DNA of 64,000 nucleotides. Origin: Bdellovibrio bacteriovorus. GTDB lineage: Bacteria; Bdellovibrionota; Bdellovibrionia; Bdellovibrionales; Bdellovibrionaceae. The DNA lies in the NCBI RefSeq assembly GCF_025558485.1, contig NZ_CP102930.1, forward strand, positions 1,178,001 through 1,242,000, in the 5' to 3' direction. The translations under genes and the position numbers were made by a program. The notes beneath the pieces are model-generated. The model had not been told where the DNA came from and ran no database searches. It saw nothing but the letters and a program-made list of their open reading frames with translations. Positions 25,359 through 33,901 of the stretch are shown here, in pieces (position 1 is the first letter of the stretch; the number at the start of each line of letters is the position of its first letter).

Positions 25359-26977
25359 GAATTGCAGTCGCCCAAATTAATCCGGTCCTAGCTGACTTTC
25401 AGCTTAACAAAGAAAAAATCCTCGATTTCGTAAACCAGGCGGTTCAGCGCAAGTGTGATCTTGTGGTGTTCCCCGAGTGCACTTTGTTTGGCTATCATCC
25501 GTTTGATCTTTTAGAGCGTTCTAAGCTGGTGGCCAAGCAGGAAGCGGAATTTAAAGATCTTATCAAAAATCTTCCCAAGGATATTGGTGTGATCATGGGT
25601 TTGATCACAAAGAATCCGCAGAAAAAAGGTCGCCCTTATTTCAATAGTGCTGCTTTGATTTCCAAAGGAAAAAAGCCGCAGTTTTTCCACAAGCAGTTGC
25701 TGCCGACCGGGGATGTTTTTGACGAAGCCCGCTTTATCGAGCCCGGTGATTTTTCAAAAAACTATTTCAAATGGAAAGGGAAGAAGTTCTTCCTGACAAT
25801 TTGTGAAGATATCTGGGCTTGGCCGGATGCCAAGGGGCATTCCCCTTATCGTGAAAATCCACTGGCAAAAGTCAAAAAGCAAAAGGTTGATATGGTCGTT
25901 AATCTCAGTGCCTCACCTTACTTTGTCGGTAAGATGAAGCAGCGGGAATACGTCACGCAAAAAACTGCGGCGTACTTCAATGCACCAATTATGTATGTGA
26001 ATCTGGTGGGTGCGCAGGATGAAATCATCTTTGATGGCGCAAGCTTTGTGCTGGATAAAAAAGGTAAAAAACTTCTGACTTGCCAGCCGTTCACTGAAGA
26101 CATCAATGTGATTGACCTTGATACTTTGGAAGTTTGGAACAAAACCGCCAAGCTTCAGCCTGTAGAGGAACTTCGTCAGGCATTGGTTCTGGGGATCCGC
26201 GACTTCTGTGACAAGACGGGCCTTAAAAAAGTTCACTTGGGTCTTAGTGGCGGAATTGATTCGGCGGTGGTGGCCGCTTTGGCGGTTGATGCTCTGGGGC
26301 CGGCGAATGTCACAGGTGTGGGCTTGCCGGGACCTTTTAATGCACCTGAAAGCCTGACATTGGCAAAAGATCTGGCAAAAAATCTGGGCGTGGATTTTAA
26401 AACTGTCGATATCACCGGAATGTACGAATCCGCAGTGGCCAGTCTGACCGAGGGGCTGGATCTGAGGGGTTTCAGTCTGGTCAACGAAAATATACAGGCA
26501 CGCCTGCGTGGGATGTCTTTGATGGCTTGGGCCAACAAAGAAAACAGTATGTTACTGACCACCAGTAACAAGAGCGAATATGCCTCTGGTTATTCCACTT
26601 TGTACGGGGATATGTGTGGTGGCTTGGCACCGATTGGTGATTTGACCAAGGCGCAAGTGTATCAACTGGCAAGATATTATAACCAACAGGGTGAAGTGAT
26701 TCCGCAGGAAATTATCGATCGTGCTCCGTCGGCGGAGCTTCGTCCGAATCAAAAAGATCAGGATTCTTTGCCCGAGTACAACGAGCTGGATAAGTCTGTA
26801 GTCTATCTGGTGGAAAAATCAGGAGTGGCAAAGTCAGCCACGGACAAGTGGTTGCTGCCGATTTTAATGCGTACTGAATTCAAGCGCTGGCAGGCGCCGC
26901 CCGTGTTGAAGGTGTCAGGGCATTCCTTTGGCCGTGGCCGCCGGTATCCGCTGGCACACAGAGCACGCGAGCTTTAA
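25355..26977 (+). CDS. nadE: Glutamine-dependent NAD(+) synthetase
   Basis: 540 residues in two domains. The N-terminal nitrilase-like glutaminase has the triad Glu41 (FPECTLFGY), Lys113 (FHKQLLPTGD) and Cys150 (LTICEDIWAW). The C-terminal synthetase has the PP-loop SGGIDS (298-303) and LLTTSNKSEYASGYSTLYGD. It amidates deamido-NAD using glutamine and ATP, the last step of NAD synthesis; NadD is in this window too. A strong terminator follows the stop. Confidence 0.96.
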   Translation: MRIAVAQINPVLADFQLNKEKILDFVNQAVQRKCDLVVFPECTLFGYHPFDLLERSKLVAKQEAEFKDLIKNLPKDIGVIMGLITKNPQKKGRPYFNSAALISKGKKPQFFHKQLLPTGDVFDEARFIEPGDFSKNYFKWKGKKFFLTICEDIWAWPDAKGHSPYRENPLAKVKKQKVDMVVNLSASPYFVGKMKQREYVTQKTAAYFNAPIMYVNLVGAQDEIIFDGASFVLDKKGKKLLTCQPFTEDINVIDLDTLEVWNKTAKLQPVEELRQALVLGIRDFCDKTGLKKVHLGLSGGIDSAVVAALAVDALGPANVTGVGLPGPFNAPESLTLAKDLAKNLGVDFKTVDITGMYESAVASLTEGLDLRGFSLVNENIQARLRGMSLMAWANKENSMLLTTSNKSEYASGYSTLYGDMCGGLAPIGDLTKAQVYQLARYYNQQGEVIPQEIIDRAPSAELRPNQKDQDSLPEYNELDKSVVYLVEKSGVAKSATDKWLLPILMRTEFKRWQAPPVLKVSGHSFGRGRRYPLAHRAREL

Positions 26978-26982
26978 AAAAG

Positions 26983-27012
26983 AAAAAGGCCCAGATTGAT
27001 CTGGGCCTTTTG
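26983..27012. terminator. Bidirectional rho-independent terminator
   Basis: GGCCCAGA (26988-26995) and TCTGGGCC (27000-27007) form an 8-bp stem with a 4-base loop, with As before and Ts after. It lies between nadE and the convergent exonuclease gene. Confidence 0.92.
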
Positions 27013-27014
27013 TT

Positions 27015-27632
27015 TTACAGACCTCCGAAGAAGTCCATTTGCTTTGGCTGGCGCACGATCTGCGGGAAGCGCAGTTCCGGCTTTCCAGTCAGGGCAATCA
27101 GGTTGCCGATCTGTGGGGCCTGACCACCAATGGAGATTCTTTTCATCATCTGGGAAAACATATGGCCCAGATAAGTCGCATCCTCTTCCGCTCTGTGGAA
27201 GTTGGAAGTCGGGATTTTCAGATGCTGAACCAGAGTTCCCAACTTATAGTTTGGAAGGCCCGGGAAGACTTTCCTTGCGATTGGCAGACTGTCCAGAATA
27301 ACGCCTTTAGGTGCGGCAGTTTCATGCTTTTTGATATCTGCAATCAGGAATTGAGAGTCAAAAGGAGCATTGTGCGCCACCAGGACATCGTCGCCGCAGA
27401 ACTCTGCAAAGGACGGCAGGATGGTGTCGATCAGTGGTTTGCCTTTAACCATGTCATCGGAAATACCGTTCACTGCGGAAGCACCCGGTGGAATAGGGCG
27501 AAGAGGGTCAATAAGTGTGGCGAAGATCGCTTCTGGCTGACCGTCGATAAAACGAACGGCACCAATTTCTACGATTTGATCTACACCGGGAACAGTTCCT
27601 GTGGTCTCTAAGTCAAAAGCTATGAATCTCAT
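27015..27632 (-). CDS. DnaQ-like 3'-5' exonuclease (DEDDh)
   Basis: 205 residues from the ATG at 27632, which places the first motif (FIAFDLETTG) at the N-terminus as usual; a TTG at 27668 is possible but lacks a ribosome-binding site. Motif II is VAHNAPFDSQFL, motif III is HRAEEDATYLG (DEDDh His). It resembles the proofreading domain of PolC and DNA polymerase III epsilon. The C-terminal 50 residues (from about 155) are extra, ending QMDFFGGL; QMDFF looks like a beta-clamp-binding peptide (QxxDLF-type). Likely a DNA repair or trimming nuclease. Confidence 0.85.
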   Translation of the reverse strand: MRFIAFDLETTGTVPGVDQIVEIGAVRFIDGQPEAIFATLIDPLRPIPPGASAVNGISDDMVKGKPLIDTILPSFAEFCGDDVLVAHNAPFDSQFLIADIKKHETAAPKGVILDSLPIARKVFPGLPNYKLGTLVQHLKIPTSNFHRAEEDATYLGHMFSQMMKRISIGGQAPQIGNLIALTGKPELRFPQIVRQPKQMDFFGGL

Positions 27633-27701
27633 AAAAACATTGATACAAAATGGGGAGGGGTGTTTCAACTAAAGAGTGACCCCGCGAAGGAGTTCCTGCC
27701 C

Positions 27702-28025
27702 GTGGCGTCTAAGTCTGGAAAATTTATAAGCTTTTTGCCGGGGCATAGAGATGTCCCAGTGAGTCAAAAAGACCAGTCTGTCTTGGACGTGGCCCTGCGT
27801 GCGAAGGTGGCTCTGAACCACACCTGTGGCGGCAATGGGACTTGCGGAACTTGTCGTGTTTTTGTGATACAAGGACTGGAAAAATTGGGCCCTAGAAACG
27901 AAATAGAGGCCGAGATGGCTCAGGACCGGGTATTTCAAGCCTCAGAGCGTCTGGCCTGTCAGATGGAGCCGGTGGACGGCCTTGTTGTATTTCAAGATAT
28001 TTTTCTTCGATGGCAGCGGCGCTGA
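27702..28025 (+). CDS. 2Fe-2S ferredoxin
   Basis: 107 residues from a GTG at 27702, with AAGGAG 9 bases upstream; an upstream GTG at 27660 directly abuts another GGAGGG and is the alternative. Plant-type 2Fe-2S cysteines are present: CGGNGTCGTC plus a fourth in ERLACQ. The HTCGGNGTCGTC form is adrenodoxin/Isc-like rather than photosynthetic. The C-terminus (FQDIFLRWQRR) overlaps 34 bases with the convergent PHP-like gene and may be an altered end. Electron partner unknown. Confidence 0.85.
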   Translation: MASKSGKFISFLPGHRDVPVSQKDQSVLDVALRAKVALNHTCGGNGTCGTCRVFVIQGLEKLGPRNEIEAEMAQDRVFQASERLACQMEPVDGLVVFQDIFLRWQRR

Positions 28026-28645
28026 TCTCTGTAAGTGGTCACCAGAATCACCATCATGGTCAGGTCAAAGATGATAGAAATAAATTCCTCCCAGGCGCGA
28101 TTGATCAAGCTTTTCAGATTCACCAGTTCAAAACCATCAAGGCCGGAGGGGATTTCACCTGACCATGAAAATCCGGCCTTATAAGGATGGGCCAGAATCG
28201 TCAAAGTGTCTTTGCTGGCGCCGGTTTTTTGCGACAGAAGGTCAGACAGCTTCACCTGAGCATCGCCCAAATTGCTGCCGATACGGTCCTGATTCAGGGA
28301 ATAATAAAGCAGACGTGAATCCAGATAGCTGTATTTGCCGGCATTAAATACCAGCAGGTTGCCATGATAGGATTCAAAAGTGGTTGGCACATTGAAGATG
28401 TTATAATCCGTGAAAAAGACAAAATCCAAATTCGCCAGTTTGGCCGAGGTAATGACAAAGCTTGCTGGTGCCGAACCGCTGGATAAGTCCGTGTGAACAT
28501 TCATCACGCCCTTGTAGTCGTACAAATTCCGCGAATGTTCAGAACTGATTTGTGTTGGCACCACAGCAAAGTCGTACTGATTCAGATAAAATCCGTACAA
28601 ACAAAAAGTCACCAGCAGAAAAGAAAGGGTCGCGATTACTTTCAT
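27992..28645 (-). CDS. PHP-like protein, probably truncated at the C-terminus
   Basis: 217 residues. An N-terminal membrane anchor or signal (about 5-20) is followed by a PHP-phosphoesterase-like region: NVHTDLSSGS (His51, Asp53), FVFFTDYN (Asp79), and ILAHPYKAG (His152). Several metal-ligand positions are present. After about residue 175 the sequence becomes a poor C-terminus (ISIIFDLTMMVILVTTYRDQ) that runs antisense into the ferredoxin gene. The truncation is inferred from this shape. It overlaps the glycosyltransferase by 4 bases (ATGA), so it is the downstream member of that operon. Confidence 0.6.
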   Translation of the reverse strand: MKVIATLSFLLVTFCLYGFYLNQYDFAVVPTQISSEHSRNLYDYKGVMNVHTDLSSGSAPASFVITSAKLANLDFVFFTDYNIFNVPTTFESYHGNLLVFNAGKYSYLDSRLLYYSLNQDRIGSNLGDAQVKLSDLLSQKTGASKDTLTILAHPYKAGFSWSGEIPSGLDGFELVNLKSLINRAWEEFISIIFDLTMMVILVTTYRDQRRCHRRKIS

Positions 28646-29958
28646 GGTCTTGTGAATTCCAAAACGACAAAGTCAGGAGAGATCGTTTTGATCTCTTTCA
28701 TCTGCCATTGTTGTTCGGAAATCCACTTAGGTAAACCATTTGTCTTGCGCTTCACCAAATAAAAGACATTTCCTTGCGGCTGCGCTTCAGGAAGTGTGTC
28801 AAAGAAATCAAAGCGGCTGATATCTTTGAGCTTAAACACCGGAACTTTGCTGAAATACCACAGGGATGATGCCATTTGATAGCTGCTGGCATAAAGCGGG
28901 CTGTATTCGTAAGCGATGGAGCTGAGCTTCTGGAAAACATAAGGTTCTTCCACCTTGTCACTGAGCTTTCGCAAAGACGGCGTAAAGAGTGTTGATATTA
29001 CCAGAACAATAATGAGTCCCCAGAATGCAACAGAGACGCGGGCCCACTTCTGAATCTTTTGGTGAAACAAAGCGGTCGCTAAAACTGCGGGATAGGCAAT
29101 GATGGGCCAGTTGGCTTCAACCAAGGCACGGAAAGAGGTCAGCAGGAAGAATAACAACGGCCCCCAGCCAAAGTACAAAAGCCAGCGCAGATTTCTGGGC
29201 ACATGAGCGCGAAGGGCGGCCCAGAAGATCAGCGGGAACAGAATCAAAATCTGCCCCAGAATGTAAGACACAGTCCATTCAGGATTGTAGGAGGTTCTTT
29301 CCAGTCCGTGCTTTATTTGAAATTCAAAGGACGCAAAGCCGTTTTGCGCATTCCAAATAATGACGGGTGAAGAAAAAATCAACCCTGCGATAATTGTTGC
29401 GAACACGCCGGAAAAACGAACATCTTTCCAGCGCTTTTCAAAGGTCAGATAGGCCAGCAAGCAAGGCACAAAAAGAACGATATGGTATTTCGCGCAGAAC
29501 CCCAAGCCCAGAGCGATTCCCAGTCCCAGGTAGCTTGGCAGATCTTTCTTTTCCAAGGCATGAACTGTCAGTAAAAGTGCCAGGGACCAGAATGTCATCA
29601 CTGGCAAATCCGGAGTCACAATCAAAGAGCCAAAGCCCAGCAAAGGTGAGAGCAGAACCAGATAAATCCAAATTTTTATTTTATCCCAAGGCAGTCTGTC
29701 TTTAAGAAGTAATATCCAGATACCTATCAGCAGGTGGCCAAAGATGACAGCCGGCCAGCGGACGGCATGCATAAGAGGCTCAAAGATATGCCCCAGATAA
29801 AAAAGCCAGGAAACTAATGGAGGATGATCAAAATAGCTCAGTTGCGGACGCTGGGACCACACCCAGTAGTAGGCTTCGTCGGCACTTAACGGAATTAAGG
29901 CCGACAAAACAAGCTTCACAACAAGGCTGACCCACCAGATGCGGAGTAGTTCTTTCAA
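28642..29958 (-). CDS. GT-C glycosyltransferase (ArnT/PMT, GT39-like)
   Basis: 438 residues, about ten membrane helices. Near the N-terminus is the acidic loop motif SADEAYYWVWS (Asp27, Glu28), then YFDHPPLVSWLF, as in GT-C enzymes using polyprenyl-phosphate sugars. Typical ArnT is about 550 residues, so this is a shorter member with a small soluble C-terminus (about 350-438). It likely adds a sugar to lipid A, a lipid or a protein on the periplasmic face. Acceptor and donor cannot be read from the sequence. It is 2 bases after rodZ. Confidence 0.85.
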   Translation of the reverse strand: MKELLRIWWVSLVVKLVLSALIPLSADEAYYWVWSQRPQLSYFDHPPLVSWLFYLGHIFEPLMHAVRWPAVIFGHLLIGIWILLLKDRLPWDKIKIWIYLVLLSPLLGFGSLIVTPDLPVMTFWSLALLLTVHALEKKDLPSYLGLGIALGLGFCAKYHIVLFVPCLLAYLTFEKRWKDVRFSGVFATIIAGLIFSSPVIIWNAQNGFASFEFQIKHGLERTSYNPEWTVSYILGQILILFPLIFWAALRAHVPRNLRWLLYFGWGPLLFFLLTSFRALVEANWPIIAYPAVLATALFHQKIQKWARVSVAFWGLIIVLVISTLFTPSLRKLSDKVEEPYVFQKLSSIAYEYSPLYASSYQMASSLWYFSKVPVFKLKDISRFDFFDTLPEAQPQGNVFYLVKRKTNGLPKWISEQQWQMKEIKTISPDFVVLEFTRP

Positions 29959-29960
29959 GC

Positions 29961-31034
29961 TTAGTAACTCAACTTAATGGGTTTGCCCAAATCCCCTGGG
30001 ATGCCGATTTCTTTTCCATTTAGGATCAGGTTCACTGCGCCACCATTGGAGAAGTTGATTTTCAGGCCGCTTTTGCTTTTGAACGTATGAACTTGTTCAG
30101 CAGACAGACGGATCTTCTGAGGCTTGCCATTTGGAGCCGAGTACTCGATTTCGACAGAATCCAAAGCCTCCACGATCAGTTCCACTGGCTTTCCAGATTC
30201 CGGCTTTGGTGTCGGAGTGGGAGCCGGTGTTGGACTTGGTGATGCCACCGGAGTTGGTGTCGGAGTCGGCGTCACTGTGGGTGCCGGGCTTGGTGTAGGT
30301 TTTGCCGCCGTGGCCACGGTAGGACTTGGGGACGGAGTTGGCGTCGGCAGAGAAGCCGGGATGGTCGCCTGCGCAGTCGCCGTCAAATTGGACAGTGGAC
30401 TTGGTGAAGCCGTGGGCTCCACTTCTGTCAATGTGCCTTCCATTGGGCTATCCACGATCACTGGCGTTGCGCCTTCCATGGTCTGTGCCACCTCGGAACT
30501 TGGGACTTCGGCTTCCTTGGAATACTTGTCGATCATTTTTTTTGTAAAGATGATCAAGCCAATCAGAACCACACCCAGTCCGATAACGATGTAGGTTTTG
30601 GTGTTCTTGTTTTCACGCAAAGACTGCATGCCGTGGGAAGAGCTGGTTTCCGGCGGTGTCGCCTTGCGAATAGGTGTGACTGTGGCTTCGGCAGCAGGCG
30701 TGGGTTCCGTCGCGCCTTGAGTTGCCGCAGTTTCTTCTGTTGTGGTTGCGGTGCCCTGTTTGGCATCTTCAGCGGGACGAATATAGGGCTTCGGTTTGGT
30801 GGAGCCCATTTCCTCGTAGAACACTTCCAGAATTTTGTCGGTATCCAGATGCAGGAAGTTTGCGTAACTCTGAACAAAGCCGCGCAGGAAAGTCTTGGCC
30901 GGAAGCTGGGATTCGTCACCCTCTTCGATGGCTTTCAGAACTTTGCTGCTGATTTTTAAAGAAAGACCAATTTCATGCAGTGAGAGGCCTTTTTCCTCGC
31001 GGGCTTTCTTTAGAAGTTCGCCGGTCTTTTTCAT
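29961..31034 (-). CDS. rodZ: RodZ-like cell-shape protein
   Basis: 357 residues. A cytoplasmic HTH_25 domain at 1-75 (GELLKKAREEKGLSLHEIGL; MreB-binding in RodZ), a linker (80-145), one membrane helix (147-164), then a long periplasmic stretch (about 190-285) of Pro/Thr/Ser/Ala repeats such as TPSPAPTVTPTPTPTPV, and a C-terminal DUF4115-like beta domain (about 288-357). RodZ couples MreB to wall synthesis. The Pro/Thr-rich spacer is long and could span a thick or remodelled periplasm. TAATG overlap with the TPR lipoprotein before it. Confidence 0.9.
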   Translation of the reverse strand: MKKTGELLKKAREEKGLSLHEIGLSLKISSKVLKAIEEGDESQLPAKTFLRGFVQSYANFLHLDTDKILEVFYEEMGSTKPKPYIRPAEDAKQGTATTTEETAATQGATEPTPAAEATVTPIRKATPPETSSSHGMQSLRENKNTKTYIVIGLGVVLIGLIIFTKKMIDKYSKEAEVPSSEVAQTMEGATPVIVDSPMEGTLTEVEPTASPSPLSNLTATAQATIPASLPTPTPSPSPTVATAAKPTPSPAPTVTPTPTPTPVASPSPTPAPTPTPKPESGKPVELIVEALDSVEIEYSAPNGKPQKIRLSAEQVHTFKSKSGLKINFSNGGAVNLILNGKEIGIPGDLGKPIKLSY

Positions 31035-31789
31035 TAGTGTCCCTTTCGAATCAAACTGAGCATTCCCTTGGCTTTGTCGCGATACGTACCGGTGGGATAA
31101 TATTTTATCAACTCTTCAAAGCGCGCGACAGATTTGGACTTGTCACCTAGACGATAGTACGCAAGGGCGCTGTAGTAGTGAGGCTCATCATACAAACTTT
31201 TCTGGCAGAACCCGATGGCGCGATCCAGAGCCTCCGCGGCACGACTATAGTCCTTTTCCTCAAACAGAGTCCGGCCGAAATAAGTGTTGGCCACGCAATC
31301 GTCGGTTTGAGTTTGTAGAACTTTGGCAAAGGCATCGCGAGAGGTCTTGAATTCTTTCTGACTGAATTTCAAAAGGCCCAAATTGATGTAGGCCTTTTCG
31401 GGGCTTCCGTAAGTCAGATCGTTGATGACAGTGCGAATTTCTTTTTCTGCTTCAGGGTACTTTCCGGCTTCGATCAGTACGCGTCCCAAATTGTTTCGGG
31501 CGTCTGAATAGCGTGGTTCCATTTTCAGAGCTTCGCGCAGATGCTTTTCAGCCAGATCATAGCGTTCGCGATAGAAATAGACCTGCCCCAGATTGTTTTG
31601 AATGGCGGGATTTTCAGGATCAAGCTCTTCTGCCTTAAGAAGCTCTTGCAGGGCGAAAGGATAGTTGCCACTTTCGATGTGGGCAGCTCCCAGACGGAGA
31701 TGAAGATCAGCCTTTTTTTTATCCTGCGATCTGCTGCTGGCACAACCAACAAGGGACAGAGCGCATAGAGCGAGAATCCATTTACGCAT
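31034..31789 (-). CDS. PilF/PilW-like TPR lipoprotein
   Basis: 251 residues. Lipoprotein signal with lipobox LVGC (Cys16). At least five TPRs follow (LHLRLGAAHIESGNYPFAL, AIQNNLGQVYFYRERYDLA, ARNNLGRVLIEAGKYPEA and so on). This matches PilF/PilW (TIGR02521 type), the pilotin that sends the PilQ secretin to the outer membrane, though other TPR lipoproteins look alike. Translationally coupled to rodZ (TAATG) in the order pilF-rodZ seen in proteobacteria. Start is ATG at 31789. Confidence 0.8.
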   Translation of the reverse strand: MRKWILALCALSLVGCASSRSQDKKKADLHLRLGAAHIESGNYPFALQELLKAEELDPENPAIQNNLGQVYFYRERYDLAEKHLREALKMEPRYSDARNNLGRVLIEAGKYPEAEKEIRTVINDLTYGSPEKAYINLGLLKFSQKEFKTSRDAFAKVLQTQTDDCVANTYFGRTLFEEKDYSRAAEALDRAIGFCQKSLYDEPHYYSALAYYRLGDKSKSVARFEELIKYYPTGTYRDKAKGMLSLIRKGH

Positions 31790-31812
31790 GCTAAAAAGGT
31801 ATCACTCAAGGC

Positions 31813-32994
31813 CTAAGAGTCAACCCTGAGTTCGGCAATAGTTTCGACGTGATCCGTCTGCGGGAACATCTCGAAGGCCTGTACTCGGTCAAGCTTGTAG
31901 GAAACGCCCATCTTCTGCGCGTGCGCAAAGAACCAGTTAAGATCACGAGCCAGGGAAACCGGATGACAGCTGATGTAGATGATCTTGCGGGGCTGAGCCG
32001 CCGCCAGGGTCTGCATGGTGTATTCACTGGCGCCGGCGCGGGGAGGATCAAGCAGGACCAGATCCTCTTTGCCAATGGAAGCCCGGCGCATGTAGGTTTC
32101 CACATCGGACATGAAATAAGTCATGCGCTTGTCGTGGATTTTGGAGCGGGCTCTTTCGACAAGTTTTGGATTTAGCTCCACGCCGATGATTTCAGAGCCG
32201 GCATACTTCTGTGCCAGAGGGAAGGTGAAGTTTCCGGCACCCGCATAGAGGTCGAACACTTTTTCGTAGGCATGATCACCGGCCCAGTCTAAAGCCGTGC
32301 GCAGCAGATCCTCATTTTGAAAGCGATTCACCTGAGAAAAGCCGATGCCGTCGTCCTCGTCAGTGATCAGGCCATAACGAACATCACCCTCTTCTGCGAT
32401 ATACATCTCCATACGCAGAAGATCCTTCGCATTTTTTGCGGCAGCCCAGTTTTTGACCTCGGCAAAATGTTCGGTCAGAGTCTTTTCCGTGATCAGGCAG
32501 TCCATGGTCTCAACAATCTGATGAGAATTGCGTGCGAAGAAACCAAAACGGTTGTTTTTGAATTTTGGCTGAATGCGATTGCGATAACGCAAAACACGTG
32601 GGCTGGGTTGAATTGGGAGATAGTTAAATTCCAGATCGCGGTTGAATTTCTTAAGAGTTTCAAAAACGATAGCTTCTTTTTGTTTGCGCTGTTCGTCTTC
32701 GTTAAGGTGCTGCCAGTTGCAGCCACCACAAGTGTGTGCCACCGGACAAGGTGGTTCGCGACGGGAGGGCCCGGGCGTCAGAACTTCGACGATACGGGCT
32801 TCCATGAAGTTCTTTTTTGCCAAAGTGACTTCAGCCAGAACTTCTTCATTGGGCGCTGCTTGAGGAACGAAGACAACCATGCCCTCGTGTCGAGCGACTC
32901 CAGCACCACCCATGGCGAGCTTTTCAATCTTAAGTTTGATCTTGGAACCGAGAAGGGGAGCTTTCGCTCCCCTTTGGTTTGATTTCGCAGACAT
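31813..32994 (-). CDS. rlmD: 23S rRNA (uracil-5-)-methyltransferase, RumA/RlmD family
   Basis: 393 residues. N-terminal TRAM domain (KLKIEKLAMGGAGVARHEGMVVFVP, about 20-70; here named in parts), iron-sulfur cysteines (CPVAHTCGGCNWQH, about 83-96), SAM site FDLYAGAGNFTFPLA, LLDPPRAG, the catalytic Cys in YISCHP and the end motif DMFPQTDHVE-like (EMFPQTDHVETIA). It methylates U1939 or U747; the exact site, RlmD or RlmC, is not settled. Start is ATG at 32994; ndk ends just upstream on the same strand, 36 bases away. Confidence 0.88.
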   Translation of the reverse strand: MSAKSNQRGAKAPLLGSKIKLKIEKLAMGGAGVARHEGMVVFVPQAAPNEEVLAEVTLAKKNFMEARIVEVLTPGPSRREPPCPVAHTCGGCNWQHLNEDEQRKQKEAIVFETLKKFNRDLEFNYLPIQPSPRVLRYRNRIQPKFKNNRFGFFARNSHQIVETMDCLITEKTLTEHFAEVKNWAAAKNAKDLLRMEMYIAEEGDVRYGLITDEDDGIGFSQVNRFQNEDLLRTALDWAGDHAYEKVFDLYAGAGNFTFPLAQKYAGSEIIGVELNPKLVERARSKIHDKRMTYFMSDVETYMRRASIGKEDLVLLDPPRAGASEYTMQTLAAAQPRKIIYISCHPVSLARDLNWFFAHAQKMGVSYKLDRVQAFEMFPQTDHVETIAELRVDS

Positions 32995-33030
32995 TTAATT
33001 ATCGCAATTTCAAAATGGATCTGGAAACGA

Positions 33031-33456
33031 CTATGCGTTGCAGATCTCGTGTTTTTCGAAGAACAAAGCCAATTCACGAGCAGCAGACTCTGGAGAGTCA
33101 GAACCGTGAACTGCATTTTCACCAACATTGTCGCCGAATTTCGCGCGAACTGTGCCAGCGTTAGCTTTTTTAGGGTCTGTAGCGCCCATGATTTCGCGGT
33201 TTTTCAAAACTGCGCCTTCACCCTGAAGACACATCAACATAACCGGACCGGAAGTCATGAAGGATACAAGCTCACCGAAGAAAGGACGTGCTTTGTGTTC
33301 AGCGTAGAACTCTTCAGCTTTTGCAGTTGTAAGAACGGTGATTTTCGCAGCAGCGATTTTCAAACCGTTAGCTTCAAACATGCTCACGATATCGCCGATA
33401 GCGTTTTTCTTCATGGCATTTGGTTTAATGATAGAGAATGTTTGTTCGATAGACAT
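33031..33456 (-). CDS. ndk: Nucleoside diphosphate kinase
   Basis: 141 residues, standard length, from the ATG at 33456 with AAGGAGATACC directly upstream. Motifs: [10 protein letters not shown] at the start and the active-site His117 in [12 protein letters not shown]. It transfers gamma phosphates among nucleoside triphosphates. The gap to the preceding secreted protein is 14 bases, so they are probably co-transcribed. Confidence 0.96.
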   Translation of the reverse strand: MSIEQTFSIIKPNAMKKNAIGDIVSMFEANGLKIAAAKITVLTTAKAEEFYAEHKARPFFGELVSFMTSGPVMLMCLQGEGAVLKNREIMGATDPKKANAGTVRAKFGDNVGENAVHGSDSPESAARELALFFEKHEICNA

Positions 33457-33470
33457 GGTATCTCCTTGTT

Positions 33471-33773
33471 TTAATGACAAACTGTTTTAGTAATTTCAAA
33501 GAACCTAGGAGTTTTAACGAATTGGGTGACACATGTCCACTCCTGGTTTCCTTGACCGGCGTCGGTGACAATCAATTTTGTCTCGACTGCCAGATCATGG
33601 CCTTCGCTGGCTGGGGTGAAGTTTTGGTATGTGATCTCGTAGGTGCGGCCCGGTGTGTTCCAAAGATTCAAAGTGAACTCGACGTCTTCGGTGGTCATGA
33701 TTTGGATTTCATCGACTCTTCCGGCAAAGGCCGTGCTGCTGGCCAATAGGGCAAAGACCAATAATTTCTTCAT
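33471..33773 (-). CDS. Small secreted hypothetical protein
   Basis: 100 residues with a signal peptide ([17 protein letters not shown], cleaved before GRVDE). The mature 83 residues are beta-rich with two Cys (WTCVTQ, KTVCH at the end), possibly a disulfide. AGGAGAG precedes the ATG. Family not recognised. It is upstream of ndk and likely shares its transcript. Confidence 0.8.
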   Translation of the reverse strand: MKKLLVFALLASSTAFAGRVDEIQIMTTEDVEFTLNLWNTPGRTYEITYQNFTPASEGHDLAVETKLIVTDAGQGNQEWTCVTQFVKTPRFFEITKTVCH

Positions 33774-33834
33774 GTTAGCTCTCCTGGGAGGCCCTTAAAT
33801 ACGGCTCAGGATCGGCCACTGTCAATGGGAATTT

Positions 33835-33885
33835 GCCGCCGAGGGTCACATTCGTCCCTATATTCGATCTGGGATATTCGGCGGC
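33835..33885 (-). repeat. Inverted repeat between two secreted-protein genes
   Basis: GCCGCCGA (33835-33842) and TCGGCGGC (33878-33885), with smaller dyads inside (GGG...CCC). It follows the stop of the minus-strand gene at 33902. No U-run, so it may be a processing hairpin rather than a terminator. Confidence 0.4.
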
Positions 33886-33901
33886 GTGAATTTTATGCTC
33901 T

